From assembly GCA_021325375.1 (NCBI GenBank), contig JAJPHG010000014.1, positions 62,001 through 126,000 of the forward strand: a stretch of 64,000 nucleotides of DNA, in the 5' to 3' direction. Positions within the stretch are counted from its first letter, which is position 1. Each line of letters starts with the position of its first letter. Source of the DNA: Alphaproteobacteria bacterium (GTDB lineage Bacteria > Pseudomonadota > Alphaproteobacteria > Micropepsales > Micropepsaceae). Position numbers and translations under genes: made by a program. This document shows, one piece after another, positions 49,136 through 58,236 of this stretch. The notes beneath the pieces are model-generated. The model saw nothing but the letters and a program-made list of their open reading frames with translations. It was not told the DNA's origin and did not search any database.

Positions 49136-49641
49136 TGAGCCCCCTGCGCCTTGGGCGCGCGGTCGAACAGCGAATCCGCGAGCAGAAGCACGACGCCGAG
49201 CGAGATCATCACATCGGCGAGATTGCAGACGAAGAAGTCGTGCCCGAAGGCATGCAGGTCGAAGAAATCGGCGACCCTTCCGTGGAAGATGCGGTCGAGC
49301 AGGTTGCCGAGCGCGCCGCCGATGACGAGGCCGAGCCCGATGGCGAGCGCGGGCCGCGTCGAGCGCCACAGCCATGCGCTCAAGCCGCCGATCGCCGCCA
49401 CCGCGAAGAGCGCCAGCGCCCACACGCCGAGCCGGCTATGCGCCGAGAGCAGGCTGAAGCTCACGCCCGGATTCCACGCCATCACCAGATCGAGCACCGG
49501 CGAGGTGAAGACCCTTTCGCGCGGCGCAAGGTCCGCGAAACCGAACGTGTAGAGCAGCAGGAGCTTTGAGACCTGATCGGCGAGAAGCGCCCCGCTGGCT
49601 GCCAGCAGGCCCAGTTCGCGCGCGGCCAGGCCCCACTTCAC
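49132..49641 (-). CDS. lspA: Lipoprotein signal peptidase, first copy
   Basis: A 169-residue protein from a GTG start that overlaps the ileS stop (GTGA). It has LLADQVSKLLLLYTFGFADL, MAWNPGVSFSLLS, GLVIGGALGNLLDRIFHG and the catalytic aspartates in VADFFDLHAF and CNLADVMISLG. ileS-lspA order is standard. A second lspA follows at once, which is not usual. Confidence 0.92.
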   Translation of the reverse strand: MKWGLAARELGLLAASGALLADQVSKLLLLYTFGFADLAPRERVFTSPVLDLVMAWNPGVSFSLLSAHSRLGVWALALFAVAAIGGLSAWLWRSTRPALAIGLGLVIGGALGNLLDRIFHGRVADFFDLHAFGHDFFVCNLADVMISLGVVLLLADSLFDRAPKAQGAQ

Positions 49642-52487
49642 GCGTCCACCGCCTCGGAGCAGCGGTTGCAGAGGTCGTCGTGCTTGGGGTTCTTGCCCAC
49701 CTCTTCCAGCACCATCCAGCAGCGCGCGCATTTGTCGCCGCGCGCGTGCTCGAACCGGACCGCGACGCCCTCGACGTCGGGAAGGCGGAACGCGTCTTCG
49801 GGTGCTTCGACCTTGGCGATGTGCGCCGTCGAGGTGATCGCGATCTCGGCGAGCGGAAGGCCTTCGAGCAGCGCGCGATCCTCGTCCCGGACGTAGAGCA
49901 GGGGCGCCGCTTCGAGGCTGGCGCCGATCACCTTGTCGCGGCGCGCGATCTCGAGCGCGCCGGTGACGACGCGGCGGATGGCGCGCACCCGGTTCCATTT
50001 CTCGATGAGCTCCGGCGCGTTCCAGGCGGAAGGCGTCTCAGGGAAAACATGCAGGTGCACGCTGTCGTCCGGGAAGCGCAGCGTCCAAGCCTCTTCCATC
50101 GTGAAGCAGAGCACGGGCGCGAGCCAGGTCACGACGCGGCGGAAGGTCTCGTCCAGCACCGTGCGCGCGGCGCGGCGGCGTGTTGCGGTCTTGGCATCGC
50201 AATAGAGCGCGTCCTTGCGGATGTCGAAATAGAACGCCGACAGCTCGTTGGTGCAGAAATTGAACAGCGCCGCGAACACGCGGTTGAAGTCGAACGCCTC
50301 ATAGCCCGCGCGTACCAGCGCATCGAGCTCGGCGAGCTTGGCCAGAATGTAGCGTTCCAGCTCCGGCATCTCGTGATGCGGCAGATGCTCGCTCTTGTCG
50401 AAGCCGTCGAGGTTCGCCAGCATGAAGCGGATCGTGTTGCGCAGGCGGCGATAGGCGTCGACGTTGGACTTGATGATGTCCTCGCCGATGCGCAGATCCT
50501 CGGTGAAATCGGAGCTCGCAGCCCACAGGCGCAGGATGTCGGCGCCGTTCTTGTCGGCGATGACCTGCGGCGCCAGCGTGTTGCCGAGCGACTTGGACAT
50601 CTTGTAGCCCTTGTCGTCCATCACGAAGCCGTGGGTCAGCACGTTCCTGTACGGCGCGCGCCCGCGCGTGCCGCAGCTCTCCAAGAGCGAGGACTGGAAC
50701 CAGCCGCGATGCTGGTCGGAGCCTTCCAGATACAGATCGGCCTGGTTCGCCTGCGGCCAATGCGGATCGATCGGCTGCTCGACCGCGAAGACGTGCGTCG
50801 AGCCGGAATCGAACCAGACGTCGAGGATGTCCGTCACCTGCTCGTAGTCGTCGGCGTTGTGGTTGCCCAGGAACCGCGACGGCGGCGAGGTGAACCACGC
50901 ATCCGCGCCTTCCTTCTCGAACGCTTCCGAGATGCGCGCGTTGACGGCCGTATCGTGGAGCACCTTGCCCGTCTTCCTGTCGACGAAGATCGCCAGCGGC
51001 ACGCCCCAGGCGCGCTGGCGCGACAGCACCCAATCGGGGCGGCTCTCCACCATCGAGCCGATGCGGTTGGCGCCCTGAGCCGGAAACCAGTTGGTGTCGG
51101 CGATGCCTTTCAGCGCCAGCGCGCGCAGCGTCCTGCCCTCGAACTCCGGCATCTTCTTGTCCATGGCGACGAACCATTGCGGCGTCGCGCGGTAGATCAC
51201 CGGCGCCTTGGAGCGCCACGAATGCGGATAGGAATGGCGCAGCGTGCCTTTCGCCAGCAATGCGTCCGCCGCGATCAATTCGCGGATCACCGCGCCGTTC
51301 GCGTCGCCGTCCTTGCCTTCCGGCGTGAGGATGCGCTTGCCGGCGAACAGCGGCACTTCGGCATAGAACGAGCCGTCCTCGTCCACCGTGCGCGGGATCT
51401 CGAGCCTGTGGCGCTGGCCGAGCTCGAAATCCTCCTCGCCGTGGCCGGGCGCGGTGTGCACGAAGCCCGTGCCGGTATCCGCCGTGACGTGCTCGCCGGG
51501 CAGCAGCGGCACCTTGAAGTCGTAACCGTGGCCTGCGAGCGGATGGGCGCAGGTCGTGCCCAGCGGCACGAACACCGCGACGTGCTTGAGCGTGACCTTG
51601 GCGTGCTTGGCCGTCTGCTCGGCGAGCGCGTCGGCAAGCGCGAGCTTCTCGCCGACCTTCGCGAACGCGCCCTCCTGCACCTCGATCACCTCGTAGAGGC
51701 CGTAATCGAGCGTCTCGGAGAACGCGATGGCGCGGTTGCCGGGGATCGTCCACGGCGTCGTCGTCCAGATCACCACCGACGCGCCCTTGGCCGCGCCGTG
51801 CGCGACCTTGAACTTCACATAGATCGTGGGCGAGGACTTCTCGTGATACTCGACCTCGGCCTCGGCGAGCGCGGTCTTCTCGACCGGCGACCACATCACC
51901 GGACGGAAGCCGCGATAGAGCAGCCCGTTGGCGACGAATTTGTGCGCCTCGCGCGCGATGGCCGCTTCGGCGCGGAAATCCATCGTGGTGTAAGGCCGCT
52001 CCCAGTCGCCGCTGCAGCCCAGCCGCTTGATCTGCTCGCGCTGGATGGAAAGCCAATGTGTCGCAAACGCACGGCAATCGCGGCGCAGCTGGTCCTTGGG
52101 GATCTCGTCCTTGGACTTGCCCTCGCCGCGGTATTTCTCCTCGACCTTCCATTCGATCGGCAGGCCGTGGCAGTCCCAGCCGGGCACGTAAGGCGCGTCC
52201 TTGCCCAGCATCTGCTGCGAGCGGACGACGAAGTCCTTCAGGATATGGTTGAGGCCGGTGCCGGAATGGATGTCGCCATTGGCATAGATCGGCCCGTCAT
52301 GCAGGACGAAAAGCGGCCGGCCCTTGGCCTGCGCGCGCTGCTTCTCATAGAGACCCATGCCCGCCCAATGCGCGAGCCATTTCGGCTCGGCCTGGGGCAG
52401 CCCGGCTTTCATCGGAAAGTCGGTCGCGGGCAGGAACAGGGTGGCGCGGTAGTCGCGTGCGCCGGTTTCGGTGTCGGGCTTGGTCAT
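49638..52487 (-). CDS. ileS: Isoleucyl-tRNA synthetase
   Basis: A 949-residue class I synthetase. The HIGH signature appears as GDIHSGTGLNHILKD, a HSGT variant; GWDCHGLPIEW follows. The editing domain is in the middle and GYKMSKSLGNT is the KMSKS loop. The C-terminal zinc site is CARCWMVLEEVGKNPKHDDL plus CNRC. It charges tRNA-Ile and clears Val-tRNA-Ile. The overlap with lspA indicates a joint operon. Confidence 0.96.
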   Translation of the reverse strand: MTKPDTETGARDYRATLFLPATDFPMKAGLPQAEPKWLAHWAGMGLYEKQRAQAKGRPLFVLHDGPIYANGDIHSGTGLNHILKDFVVRSQQMLGKDAPYVPGWDCHGLPIEWKVEEKYRGEGKSKDEIPKDQLRRDCRAFATHWLSIQREQIKRLGCSGDWERPYTTMDFRAEAAIAREAHKFVANGLLYRGFRPVMWSPVEKTALAEAEVEYHEKSSPTIYVKFKVAHGAAKGASVVIWTTTPWTIPGNRAIAFSETLDYGLYEVIEVQEGAFAKVGEKLALADALAEQTAKHAKVTLKHVAVFVPLGTTCAHPLAGHGYDFKVPLLPGEHVTADTGTGFVHTAPGHGEEDFELGQRHRLEIPRTVDEDGSFYAEVPLFAGKRILTPEGKDGDANGAVIRELIAADALLAKGTLRHSYPHSWRSKAPVIYRATPQWFVAMDKKMPEFEGRTLRALALKGIADTNWFPAQGANRIGSMVESRPDWVLSRQRAWGVPLAIFVDRKTGKVLHDTAVNARISEAFEKEGADAWFTSPPSRFLGNHNADDYEQVTDILDVWFDSGSTHVFAVEQPIDPHWPQANQADLYLEGSDQHRGWFQSSLLESCGTRGRAPYRNVLTHGFVMDDKGYKMSKSLGNTLAPQVIADKNGADILRLWAASSDFTEDLRIGEDIIKSNVDAYRRLRNTIRFMLANLDGFDKSEHLPHHEMPELERYILAKLAELDALVRAGYEAFDFNRVFAALFNFCTNELSAFYFDIRKDALYCDAKTATRRRAARTVLDETFRRVVTWLAPVLCFTMEEAWTLRFPDDSVHLHVFPETPSAWNAPELIEKWNRVRAIRRVVTGALEIARRDKVIGASLEAAPLLYVRDEDRALLEGLPLAEIAITSTAHIAKVEAPEDAFRLPDVEGVAVRFEHARGDKCARCWMVLEEVGKNPKHDDLCNRCSEAVDA

Positions 52488-52675
52488 CGGTTCTGCCTTG
52501 GAAGTGCTTGAGAATTTGCGGACGGGCTCACCCGGTCTCCGCCGCGAAGGTCGTCATCCCTCCCGGCGCGGAGCCGGGCGGCGAATTCGCCTATGATTCC
52601 CAAAACCTGACATGGCTGGTATCTAACAGCGAAGGGGCAGGCCGTCCAGCCGAAAGGCCCCAGGGGTGAAGGGCG

Positions 52676-53218
52676 ATGGACGGGAAAGGCGCGAAAATCC
52701 AGGTCACGGTCCGGCGGCGGTTCATGGACCATGTCTGGCTCCAGCTCTGGTCGCGCTGGTCGACCTTGCCCATGGCGGTGATGTTCTCCCTCTTCGCCGT
52801 GTTCGCTGGGATGACCATAGCCGGTTCGCGGAACCAGATCTCCTATCTCGACGTCGTGAATCGCATGGCGCAGAGTTGGTGGTTCGCGGCAGCCGTGGTG
52901 CTCATCGGCCTGGCGGCCGTCATCGCCTTGCAGCTGATGCCGCACCTCTTCACCTGGGTACTGGGACAGACGCCGCGCGAGGTGACGTTCACCTTCGACG
53001 ATCCCGGCATCACCTATTCCGCCGGCGATGCCTCGCTCTTGATCCGCTGGCCGAGCGTCAAGCTATACGCCGAAAGCTCCGCCGCCCTCTTCATCACCAC
53101 CAAGCGTGCCGCCTTCCGCCTGCCGAAACGGAGCTTCGAAAGCGGCAGCCTCGACGCCACGCGCGCGTTCCTGGCGAGCAAGAACATCCGCCGCGTCCCG
53201 GTGTGGCGGTTTATTTGA
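52676..53218 (+). CDS. YcxB-like membrane protein
   Basis: A 180-residue protein starting MDGKGAKIQVTVRRRFMDHV. Two membrane segments (TLPMAVMFSLFAVFAGMTI and WWFAAAVVLIGLAAVIALQL) precede a soluble domain with REVTFTFDDPGITYSAGDAS, LIRWPSVKLYAES and RAAFRLPKRSF, the YcxB pattern. Function unknown. Its 3' end overlaps that of ribF, which converges on it, by 8 bases. Confidence 0.7.
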   Translation: MDGKGAKIQVTVRRRFMDHVWLQLWSRWSTLPMAVMFSLFAVFAGMTIAGSRNQISYLDVVNRMAQSWWFAAAVVLIGLAAVIALQLMPHLFTWVLGQTPREVTFTFDDPGITYSAGDASLLIRWPSVKLYAESSAALFITTKRAAFRLPKRSFESGSLDATRAFLASKNIRRVPVWRFI

Positions 53219-54194
53219 AAAACATCCGCCCCTGCGAAGCGGGGCGAGGATGGCTAATATGAGCAAGCGCCGCCTTAGCCGCCTCGGCATCTCTCGCGAT
53301 CTGCGCCTTCAGCGCGTCCATGTCCGGCAAATTCATCTCCCCGCGCAGATAGGCGACGAGTTCCACGCTTAGGTGCTTGCCGTAGAGGTCGCCATCGAAA
53401 TCGAACAGGAAGGTCTCGAGCAGCGGCGTGGGCGTCTCGAACATCGGGCGGATGCCGAAATTGGCGACGCCTTGATGGCGCGAGACGATGCGCTCGTCCT
53501 CGACCACGGACGCGCGCACGGCATAGACGCCGAAGGCGGGATGCAGGCAATCGGTCAAGCGCATGTTCGCCGTCGGCACGCCGATGGTGCGGCCGCGCTT
53601 GTCGCCATGCTCGACGCGCGCCTCCACCGTCCAGAAATGGCCGAGCAGGCGCGCCGCCTCGTCGGGCCTTCCCGCCTTCAGCGCCTCGCGGATCGCGGTG
53701 GAGGAGATCTTCTCCGCGCCGTCGGCGACCGGTTTGAAGATCTCGACGCCGAAGCCTTCCATGGCGCCCATATAGGCGAGCACCGTCGCGTTGCCCGCGC
53801 GGCCTCGGCCAAACTGGAAGTCCTCGCCGACCACGACGCAGCCGACCCCGAGCCCTTTGACCAGCACGTCGAGCACGAAATCCTGCGCGCTCTTGGCCGC
53901 CATCTGCGCGTCGAAAGGCAGCGCGAACATCGCGTCGACGCCGAGCCCCGCGAGCAGCCGCGCCTTCGTCCTGAACGGCGTCAGCCGGAAAGATTCCGCG
54001 CTGGGCCGGAAGAACTCCTGCGGATGCGGCTCGAAGGCGAGGATCGCGAGCGGCGCCCCGCGCTCGCGCGCATGGTGCTCGGCTTCCGCGATCAGCGCCT
54101 GATGCCCGCGATGGACGCCGTCGAAATTACCGACCGCCACCACCGCGCCCTGATAGGCGCCGGGGATATGCTCGTAGTGGCGGAAGATACGCAT
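53211..54194 (-). CDS. ribF: Bifunctional riboflavin kinase/FAD synthetase
   Basis: A 327-residue protein. The N-terminal FAD synthetase has AVVAVGNFDGVHRGHQALIA, LAFEPHPQEFF and VVGEDFQFGRGRAG, plus ISSTAIREALKAGR. The C-terminal riboflavin kinase has GRTIGVPTANMRL, HPAFGVYAVRA and GVANFGIRPMFE, LETFLFDFDGDLYG. It makes FMN and FAD. The start overlaps the MaoC stop by one base (TGATG). Confidence 0.95.
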   Translation of the reverse strand: MRIFRHYEHIPGAYQGAVVAVGNFDGVHRGHQALIAEAEHHARERGAPLAILAFEPHPQEFFRPSAESFRLTPFRTKARLLAGLGVDAMFALPFDAQMAAKSAQDFVLDVLVKGLGVGCVVVGEDFQFGRGRAGNATVLAYMGAMEGFGVEIFKPVADGAEKISSTAIREALKAGRPDEAARLLGHFWTVEARVEHGDKRGRTIGVPTANMRLTDCLHPAFGVYAVRASVVEDERIVSRHQGVANFGIRPMFETPTPLLETFLFDFDGDLYGKHLSVELVAYLRGEMNLPDMDALKAQIARDAEAAKAALAHISHPRPASQGRMFFK

Positions 54195-54616
54195 CAGCCC
54201 TTCGGCCGCGACGGCGCCATGACCATGGCTTCGCCTTCGACGACCGTGGTCTCGCCGACCTTGCAGACGCAGTCGAAGATGACGCGGCGCTTCTCGGCAT
54301 TGACCTCGCGCGCGGTGCAGGTCGTCACCACCGTGTCGCCGATGCGCACCGGCGCCTTGAAGCGCGTCGTCAGGCTCATGAAGATCGTCCCCGGCCCCGG
54401 CATCTTCATGCCCAGAACGGTCGAGATGTAGCTCGCCGACAGCATGCCGTGCGCGATGCGGCCCTTGAACATCGTGGTCTTGGCGTATTCCTCGTCGAAA
54501 TGGACGGGATTGACGTCGCCGCTGACCTCGCCGAAGAGCTCGATGTCGCGCTCGGTGATCGTCTTGGTGAAGCTCTCGGACATGCCGGGCTTGAGGTCGT
54601 CGATGTAGTAGGTCAT
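54194..54616 (-). CDS. MaoC-like hot-dog dehydratase
   Basis: A 140-residue protein starting MTYYIDDLKPGMSESFTKTI. It has SGDVNPVHFDEEYAKTTMFK, the R-hydratase motif with catalytic Asp and His, and GRIAHGMLSASYIS. AAGGA precedes ATG 54616. The family hydrates enoyl-CoA, giving (R)-3-hydroxyacyl-CoA for fatty acid or polyhydroxyalkanoate metabolism. It is coupled to ribF. Confidence 0.88.
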   Translation of the reverse strand: MTYYIDDLKPGMSESFTKTITERDIELFGEVSGDVNPVHFDEEYAKTTMFKGRIAHGMLSASYISTVLGMKMPGPGTIFMSLTTRFKAPVRIGDTVVTTCTAREVNAEKRRVIFDCVCKVGETTVVEGEAMVMAPSRPKG

Positions 54617-54626
54617 GGAAGGTCCT

Positions 54627-55460
54627 TTACCATAGAAGGGAGCGCATCGCCGCGCGGGCCGTGACACCGGCTTTAGCAAAAAGCGCGGCCATATAGCCCT
54701 GCGTCATTTCGGCGACCTCCTCGCCATGGATGCCGTCGGCGATGAAGAGCGCGTCGAGCCCCACGGCGTTGGCGCCCTTGATGTCGGTATGCAGCCCGTC
54801 GCCGATGGCGAGCATGCGCCGGGCGCGGGGCGCCGCCGCGCGCACGAAATCGTAGATCGCGGGCATCGGCTTTCCGTAATAGACCACCGCGCCGCCGAGC
54901 TTCTCATACGCGTCGGCCAGCGCACCCGCACAATGGATGAGCCTGCCGCCGCGCTGCACCACCCAGTCGGGATTGGCGCAGAGCATCAGCAGACCCCGCG
55001 CCTTCATCTGCGCCAGGCGGTCGCGATAATCCTCGGGCGTCTCGACATCGTCGTCGAACAGGCCGCTGTTGAGCACGATCTCGGCATCGGCGATGCCGGT
55101 GAGCTCTATGTCGAGGCCTTCGAAGATGCCCCGGTCGCGCTCGGGTCCCAGATGGAACATGCGCCTGGGCCTGCGGCGCTCGAGATCGGCGCGCGTCGCG
55201 ATGCCGGAGGTCACGATCTCGTCGTAGCAATCGAGCGCCACGCCCAGTCGCGCGAACATCGCCTCAACGTCGCGCTTGGGACGCGGCGCGTTGGAGAGCA
55301 GCACCACCCTGCCCTGGGTCTCGCGGAACCGCTTCAGTGCCGCGCAGGCGTCGGGCATCGCCACGCTTCCGTTGTGCAGCACGCCCCATACGTCGCAGAC
55401 GAGCGCGTCGTAGTCGTGCGCGATCTCGGAAAGGCCGGTGAGGAGTTGGGGAAGAGGCAT
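54627..55460 (-). CDS. HAD superfamily hydrolase, class IIA (TIGR01459-type)
   Basis: A 277-residue protein from ATG 55460 (AGGTGA 8 bases upstream; a GTG at 55472 is less likely). It has DALVCDVWGVLHNG (motif I), VVLLSNAPRPKRDV (motif II), YYGKPMPAIYDFV (Lys of motif III) and MLAIGDGLHTDIKGANAVGL (motif IV). This subgroup is typical of alphaproteobacteria. It probably dephosphorylates a small metabolite, identity unknown. The MaoC gene lies 10 bases downstream. Confidence 0.88.
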   Translation of the reverse strand: MPLPQLLTGLSEIAHDYDALVCDVWGVLHNGSVAMPDACAALKRFRETQGRVVLLSNAPRPKRDVEAMFARLGVALDCYDEIVTSGIATRADLERRRPRRMFHLGPERDRGIFEGLDIELTGIADAEIVLNSGLFDDDVETPEDYRDRLAQMKARGLLMLCANPDWVVQRGGRLIHCAGALADAYEKLGGAVVYYGKPMPAIYDFVRAAAPRARRMLAIGDGLHTDIKGANAVGLDALFIADGIHGEEVAEMTQGYMAALFAKAGVTARAAMRSLLW

Positions 55461-55472
55461 TTGATGCTTCAC

Positions 55473-55602
55473 CTACCCTCCCCTTGAGGGAGGGTCGACA
55501 ATTTGCGGAGCGAAGCGAAGCAAATTTCGGGGAGGGGTACCTGCACCGCACCCCTCCCCGAAAAACGCTTCGCGTTTTTCGACCCTCCCTCAAGGGGAGG
55601 GT
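55473..55602. repeat. Palindromic repeat, family D copy 2 (complete)
   Basis: The ends are perfect 24-bp inverted repeats: ACCCTCCCCTTGAGGGAGGG-TCGA at 55475 and its reverse complement near 55602. Inside are ttgcggagcgaagcgaagcaaa and aaaaacgcttcgcgttttt hairpins. It fills the gap between the HAD and EAL-protein genes. Confidence 0.88.
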
Positions 55603-55606
55603 TGAA

Positions 55607-56839
55607 TCAAGCCGATTTCCGGAACGGCACCACCGGCGACACGGGCTCGGCCTTCTCCAGCGCCTTGATCGTGTCGTCGCGCACGGCGCGGGGTTCGCCG
55701 AAGAGGTAGCCCTGGGCGTAATCCACCGCGTAATCGAGAAGCTGGACGACCGTCTTCTCGTCCTCGACGCGCTCGACGATCAGGTTGAGGCCGTGACGCT
55801 CGAGAAGCTGCTTGAAGTCCTCAGGCCCCACCGCCGCGCGCGCGTTGCCCATGCCGGCGAGAAGCGTATCGGCGCGGAGCTTCAGGTGCTTGAAGCCGAT
55901 CTTCTTCAGCCGCACGAAATCCAGCGCCAAGCTGTCCACGTGGTCCATCGACAGCGCGAAGCCCAGGCTCGAAAGGAAAGCGAGATTCTCCTCGCCCTTC
56001 GCGCCGGCCTTGGCGAGCGCGTCCTGGCCGAACTCGAACACGATCTGGCCCGCGAGGTCGCGGTTGTGTTTCATGTAGTCAAGGAATTGCGGGAAGAACT
56101 CCGCATCCGTCAGCGTATCGCCGGAGATGTTGCAGAACACGCCGATGTCGCGATGCTTCTGCGTCAGGCGGCGCACGATCTGCACGCAGCGGAAGAGCAG
56201 CAGATTGTCGACGACGCTCATCAGCCCCGCGGGGGCCGCGATCCTGATGTACTCCGCCGGCATGATGACGCGGCCGTTCTCGGCGCGCAGGCGCGACAGC
56301 GCCTCGTAATAGCGCAGCTTCCTCTGCGGCAGGCTGACGATGGGCTGGAGATAGAGGTCGACGCGGTTCTCCTCCAGGCTAGAACGGATGGTCTCGAGCA
56401 ATTCGGGCTCACCGAGCGAGGCGATATAGGCCCCGGCGCCGTCCTGCGGCACGGGGGCGGGCATGTCGCTCTTGGATTTCTCCGAGATGCGCCCGGCGAA
56501 TTCGCGCATCAGACTTTCCAGCACCTGAAGCTCGGCCACGATCTTGCGGCCCTGCGCGTCGGCGCGCGCCTCGATGGCCTTGGTGACCTCTTCCATCTTC
56601 TCGTGAGTCTCGTGCAGCGCGACCTCGATGGCCGCGTTGGCGCGATGGAGGTTGCCGATCTCGCGCGCGTGCACGCGGCGATGCTTGCGCGCGGCGACGG
56701 ACGATTGGATCTGAAGTGCCGAGAGGAACAGCAATCCGCCCGCCGCGGCGCCTATGCCGAGGCCTTCGAACAATCCGATCGCGCCGCCGATCGCGGCCGC
56801 GCCGAAGAGATAGATCGCAACGATGAGCACTCTGGCCAT
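55607..56839 (-). CDS. TipF-like membrane-bound EAL domain protein
   Basis: A 410-residue protein. N-terminal hydrophobic stretches (VLIVAIYLFGAAAIGGAIGL and GAAAGGLLFLSALQI) are followed by a coiled coil (NAAIEVALHETHEKMEEVTK) and an EAL domain from about residue 150. The domain has RYYEALSRLR, CNISGDTLTD, IVFEFGQDAL and VERVEDEKT. The usual DDFGTG loop reads MDHVDS, so catalysis is doubtful while c-di-GMP binding may remain. The layout matches Caulobacter TipF, which places the flagellum at the pole. No flagellar genes are in the window. Confidence 0.75.
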   Translation of the reverse strand: MARVLIVAIYLFGAAAIGGAIGLFEGLGIGAAAGGLLFLSALQIQSSVAARKHRRVHAREIGNLHRANAAIEVALHETHEKMEEVTKAIEARADAQGRKIVAELQVLESLMREFAGRISEKSKSDMPAPVPQDGAGAYIASLGEPELLETIRSSLEENRVDLYLQPIVSLPQRKLRYYEALSRLRAENGRVIMPAEYIRIAAPAGLMSVVDNLLLFRCVQIVRRLTQKHRDIGVFCNISGDTLTDAEFFPQFLDYMKHNRDLAGQIVFEFGQDALAKAGAKGEENLAFLSSLGFALSMDHVDSLALDFVRLKKIGFKHLKLRADTLLAGMGNARAAVGPEDFKQLLERHGLNLIVERVEDEKTVVQLLDYAVDYAQGYLFGEPRAVRDDTIKALEKAEPVSPVVPFRKSA

Positions 56840-56997
56840 GGCCCTGCCCGCTTGGGTTCAACGGGCAATAATTGCCGGTTGTGCGTTTCCAATTGCTTAA
56901 CCACGGGATAAGGGCAATTCCGCGGACGGAAAGACTTAAGAATGTCTTTACGATGCCGGCGGGGGGCCTATCATCGGCGCACAAACAGGAGAGCCCC

Positions 56998-57477
56998 ATG
57001 ACCACCGCGCACGATTTCTCGTTCCGCTCCATCGACGGCGGCGCGTTGCCGATGACGCAGTTCAAGGGCAAGGCCGTGCTTGTCGTCAACGTCGCGAGCC
57101 AGTGCGGCCTCACCCCGCAATATGAGGGGCTGGAGAAGCTCTGGCGCGAGAAGCGCGACAAGGGACTGGTGGTGCTGGGGGTCCCCGCGAACGATTTCGG
57201 CGCGCAGGAGCCGGGCACGGAAAACGAGATCAAGACCTTCTGCGAGACGCGCTTCGCCGTCGACTTCCCGATGACGGCGAAGGAGCACGTCATCGGCGCG
57301 GGCGCCCATCCACTCTACAAATGGGTCACGCAGGAGCTCGGCGAAGGCGCAGCACCGAAATGGAACTTCCACAAATACCTGTTCAACAGGGACGGCACCA
57401 TCGCCGGTACCTTCGGCTCGCGCACGGAGCCGGGCGACGCCGAGATGGGCGCTGCGATCGATGAGGCGCTAGGGTGA
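56998..57477 (+). CDS. Glutathione peroxidase (Cys type)
   Basis: A 159-residue protein from ATG 56998 with AGGAG upstream. It has VLVVNVASQCGLTPQYEGLE, with peroxidatic Cys in place of selenocysteine, then GVPANDFGAQEPGTENEIKT and PKWNFHKYLFNRDG, which hold the Gln and Trp-Asn of the catalytic set. It reduces peroxides with glutathione or thioredoxin. It diverges from the EAL gene and converges on the cold-shock gene; glutathione reductase lies 2 kb away. Confidence 0.93.
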   Translation: MTTAHDFSFRSIDGGALPMTQFKGKAVLVVNVASQCGLTPQYEGLEKLWREKRDKGLVVLGVPANDFGAQEPGTENEIKTFCETRFAVDFPMTAKEHVIGAGAHPLYKWVTQELGEGAAPKWNFHKYLFNRDGTIAGTFGSRTEPGDAEMGAAIDEALG

Positions 57478-57483
57478 ACGAGA

Positions 57484-58236
57484 TCAGTGCCTTGTTCTAT
57501 CCCGGATCAGGTCAAACGTCGCCTCCAGCTTTCGCCCCGGGAGGGGCAGCAGCTTCGCAGCTGCTTCGAAGCTGAAGGGCTCGTCGAAAGAATCGATCTC
57601 CGCGGACGGCGCGGGTTCAATGACTTCTACCCGCGTAGCGTCGTCGGTCGCGATAGGGGGGGGTGCAGTCTCGGGCGGAACTGCCGTATTCATCGAGCTA
57701 CCGGGCTCGGTGAGAAGGATCTCGGCAGCGATCTTGCCTTTCGGACCATCGCCGGTGCGCACCCACACACGCTGACCCTGCACCAGATCGCGGATGCCAT
57801 AACGCCGAAGTATCTCCATATGAACGAAGATGTCAGGCGTGTCCGGACCGCGCGACAAAAAGCCGTATCCCTTGCCGCGATTGTACCATTTGACCGTCGC
57901 ATCGAATGATGGGCCTTTCGGCTCGGCTAGATGGCGCGCGGCGCGTTGCCCAGCCGACGAAGGTGCTGCTGTGTTGTCGTCAAGCGAGATCAAGCGCCGT
58001 GCCTGAAGCCCTCTCGGCCCCTGCACAACTTCGCATACGACCTTCGCACCTTCGTAGGCGGCCATGAACCCCGACTGTCGTACGCAGGTCATAGGCAGCA
58101 GGATATCGCCCTCGACATCGCCTGAGGGCTTAATGAAGCCATATCCCTTGCTCGGATCGAACCACTTGATCCTGCCCATCACTTCATGAACTGTTCCAGA
58201 GAAGAACACCGGCACCGCTTTGGCCTTGTCGATCAT
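57484..58236 (-). CDS. Double cold-shock-domain protein
   Basis: A 250-residue protein starting after AGGAGG. Two cold-shock domains: GRIKWFDPSKGYGFIKPSGD (about 21-85) and ATVKWYNRGKGYGFLSRGPD with IFVHMEILRRYG (about 113-180). Both keep the RNP1-like KGYGF motif. The C-terminal 70 residues are acidic and Pro-rich. Double-CSD proteins are common in alphaproteobacteria and bind single-stranded nucleic acid. Its start overlaps the stop of the upstream HTH gene (ATGA). Confidence 0.88.
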   Translation of the reverse strand: MIDKAKAVPVFFSGTVHEVMGRIKWFDPSKGYGFIKPSGDVEGDILLPMTCVRQSGFMAAYEGAKVVCEVVQGPRGLQARRLISLDDNTAAPSSAGQRAARHLAEPKGPSFDATVKWYNRGKGYGFLSRGPDTPDIFVHMEILRRYGIRDLVQGQRVWVRTGDGPKGKIAAEILLTEPGSSMNTAVPPETAPPPIATDDATRVEVIEPAPSAEIDSFDEPFSFEAAAKLLPLPGRKLEATFDLIRDRTRH

